NCBI GenBank assembly: GCA_964522045.1
Contig: CAZFSF010000036.1
Location: 1 to 22,739, forward strand
Origin: Desulfacyla sp964522045
GTDB lineage: Bacteria; Desulfobacterota; DSM-4660; Desulfatiglandales; Desulfatiglandaceae
DNA length: 22,739 nucleotides
Reading direction: 5' to 3'
Under the pieces are notes generated by a model. The model was not told the origin of the DNA and ran no database searches. It was given only the letters and a program-made list of their open reading frames with translations. This document shows positions 21,869 through 22,739 of this stretch, one piece after another. How positions within the stretch are numbered: position 1 is the stretch's first letter; every line of letters begins with the position of its first letter. A program made the position numbers and the translations under genes.

Positions 21869-22739
21869 ATGGAGTGGATAAATTCAGGGGGTGGCCTCCA
21901 GTATCGCAAACACAAAACCCGCAAACATGGGGCTAAATTTGATAGATACCTCAGAGGCAGGTACACGTCAAGCAAAAAGACTGTCACAGTATCCTTTGGT
22001 TGGGAGTCAACTTGGGTTGCTGCGGAACGTGCCCGGATGAAAGTGGAGAACGAAACAGGCCCCCGCATGTCATTTGTTGAGCACTGCCAGGGTGAACTCG
22101 CCAGGCTGAAACAGAATGCTTTGAGGGGGGAAGGCCCCTTCACCTTTAAGCAGGAGCGGGAGTTGGCAAAGGAAAAAGCCAAGGGAGAAGCTGAAGCAAA
22201 GGAAGAGGAAGCGCGACAGGCCCTAACTTTGGGTCAATTCTTTAAAGAACAGTATCTCCCCACAGCTAAGACGCACAAAGGCCCCAAAACCATCAGGGAA
22301 GAGGAGAGCATATACCGTGTGTGGATTGGTCCCTATGTCGGGAAAATGAAACTTGTGGACCTTCGCCCTATCCATGTCGAGAAGGTCAAAAAGGCAATGC
22401 TTAACGATGGTAAGGCCCCCCGGCGCATTCAATATGCCCTTGCCGTAATCCGTCAAATTTGGAACACAGCCAGGGATAGGGGGCTTGTGGTCGGTGATTG
22501 GCCGGGCAGGGGTGTCAAGATACCCAAGTTTGACAATCGGCGAATGAGGTTTCTATCTCCCAAAGATGCCGACAAACTGCTCACTGAGATAAAGAGCCGG
22601 TCAGAACAGACACACAACATAAGCCTCATATCCCTTGATTGTGGGCTGCGCTTTGGGGAAATCGTCAAGCTCCAATGGGGTCATGTGGATATTGAAAACG
22701 AAATAATTATGGTGGTAGACCCCAAGTCCATACGGGGCA
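21869..22739 (+). CDS. int: tyrosine recombinase/phage-type integrase (partial, C-terminus beyond window)
   Basis: The frame is open for 290 codons from the ATG at 21869, with AGGAGG 6 bp upstream, to the window edge. The N-terminus has a DUF/AP2-like arm-binding segment (residues ~1-65, with FDRYLRGRYTSSKKTVTVSF). An acidic/Lys-rich linker follows (KAKGEAEAKEEEARQ), then a SAM-like core-binding domain (LGQFFKEQYLPTAKTHKGPK) and the start of the catalytic domain, where LDCGLRFGEIVKLQWGHVDI holds the first catalytic Arg of the R-H-R-Y tetrad. The remaining catalytic residues lie beyond the window. It is next to a tRNA-Arg 3' fragment and should mobilise the element that begins here. Confidence 0.92.
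   Translation, partial: MEWINSGGGLQYRKHKTRKHGAKFDRYLRGRYTSSKKTVTVSFGWESTWVAAERARMKVENETGPRMSFVEHCQGELARLKQNALRGEGPFTFKQERELAKEKAKGEAEAKEEEARQALTLGQFFKEQYLPTAKTHKGPKTIREEESIYRVWIGPYVGKMKLVDLRPIHVEKVKKAMLNDGKAPRRIQYALAVIRQIWNTARDRGLVVGDWPGRGVKIPKFDNRRMRFLSPKDADKLLTEIKSRSEQTHNISLISLDCGLRFGEIVKLQWGHVDIENEIIMVVDPKSIRG

Overview
The window looks like chromosome from an anaerobic member of the Desulfobacterota (former Deltaproteobacteria), probably a sulfate reducer or syntroph that uses the Wood-Ljungdahl pathway. The reasons are a MetF/HdrA/MvhD/MetV locus, selenocysteine codons in HdrA and MvhD, a TusA/DsrE/DsrF/TusB-like sulfur relay operon, a Tat-exported four-cluster ferredoxin with a cytochrome b, many phosphorelay genes, and phrase-like intergenic repeats. 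This placement rests on gene content and protein families; no database search was run.

Layout. (1) 1-921, minus strand: two tandem, near-identical-type cyclic-nucleotide-binding-domain proteins without a DNA-binding domain; the first runs off the window edge. (2) 1383-2450, minus: a tight operon tusA > dsrE-like > dsrF-like > short tusB-like, preceded by a doubtful 95-codon ORF. A composite motif TTAAC-N4-GTTAA-N3-TTAACAG occurs both upstream of this operon and upstream of the cNMP genes. (3) 3567-5354, plus: Tat-exported FdhB/HybA-like iron-sulfur protein, a small four-helix cytochrome b, and a cysteine-rich small protein. (4) 5498-9330, minus: signalling block with a GAF protein, a single-domain receiver, a MITE-like 140-bp palindromic element, a small Cys-containing protein and a NarX/NarL-type kinase and regulator. 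(5) 9779-11119, plus: class III aminotransferase.

(6) 11567-20200, plus: the core of the window. Order: degenerate receiver, MetF-1, selenocysteine-containing HdrA (1478 aa, a fusion of an HdrA core, a GltD/NfnB-like flavin/NAD(P) module and a second complete HdrA), selenocysteine-containing MvhD, MetV, MetF-2, canonical receiver. Neither selenoprotein appears as one open reading frame, because the UGA codons at 13040 and 17504 split or truncate them. A hairpin with a GGU-bearing loop follows each UGA at the spacing expected of a bacterial SECIS. The set matches the electron-bifurcating methylene-tetrahydrofolate reductase idea known from Moorella (MetFV-HdrABC-MvhD), but here without HdrB or HdrC and with an extra MetF and a NAD(P)-type module built into HdrA.

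(7) 20301-21320, plus: a stand-alone multi-ACT-domain-like protein whose start codon directly follows a terminator-like hairpin. (8) 21401-21634, minus: SHOCT lipoprotein. (9) 21663-end: the left end of an integrative element inserted in a tRNA-Arg(CCU) gene. It holds the 3' half of the tRNA (attachment site), a near-consensus sigma-70 promoter overlapped by a palindrome, and a tyrosine integrase cut by the window edge.
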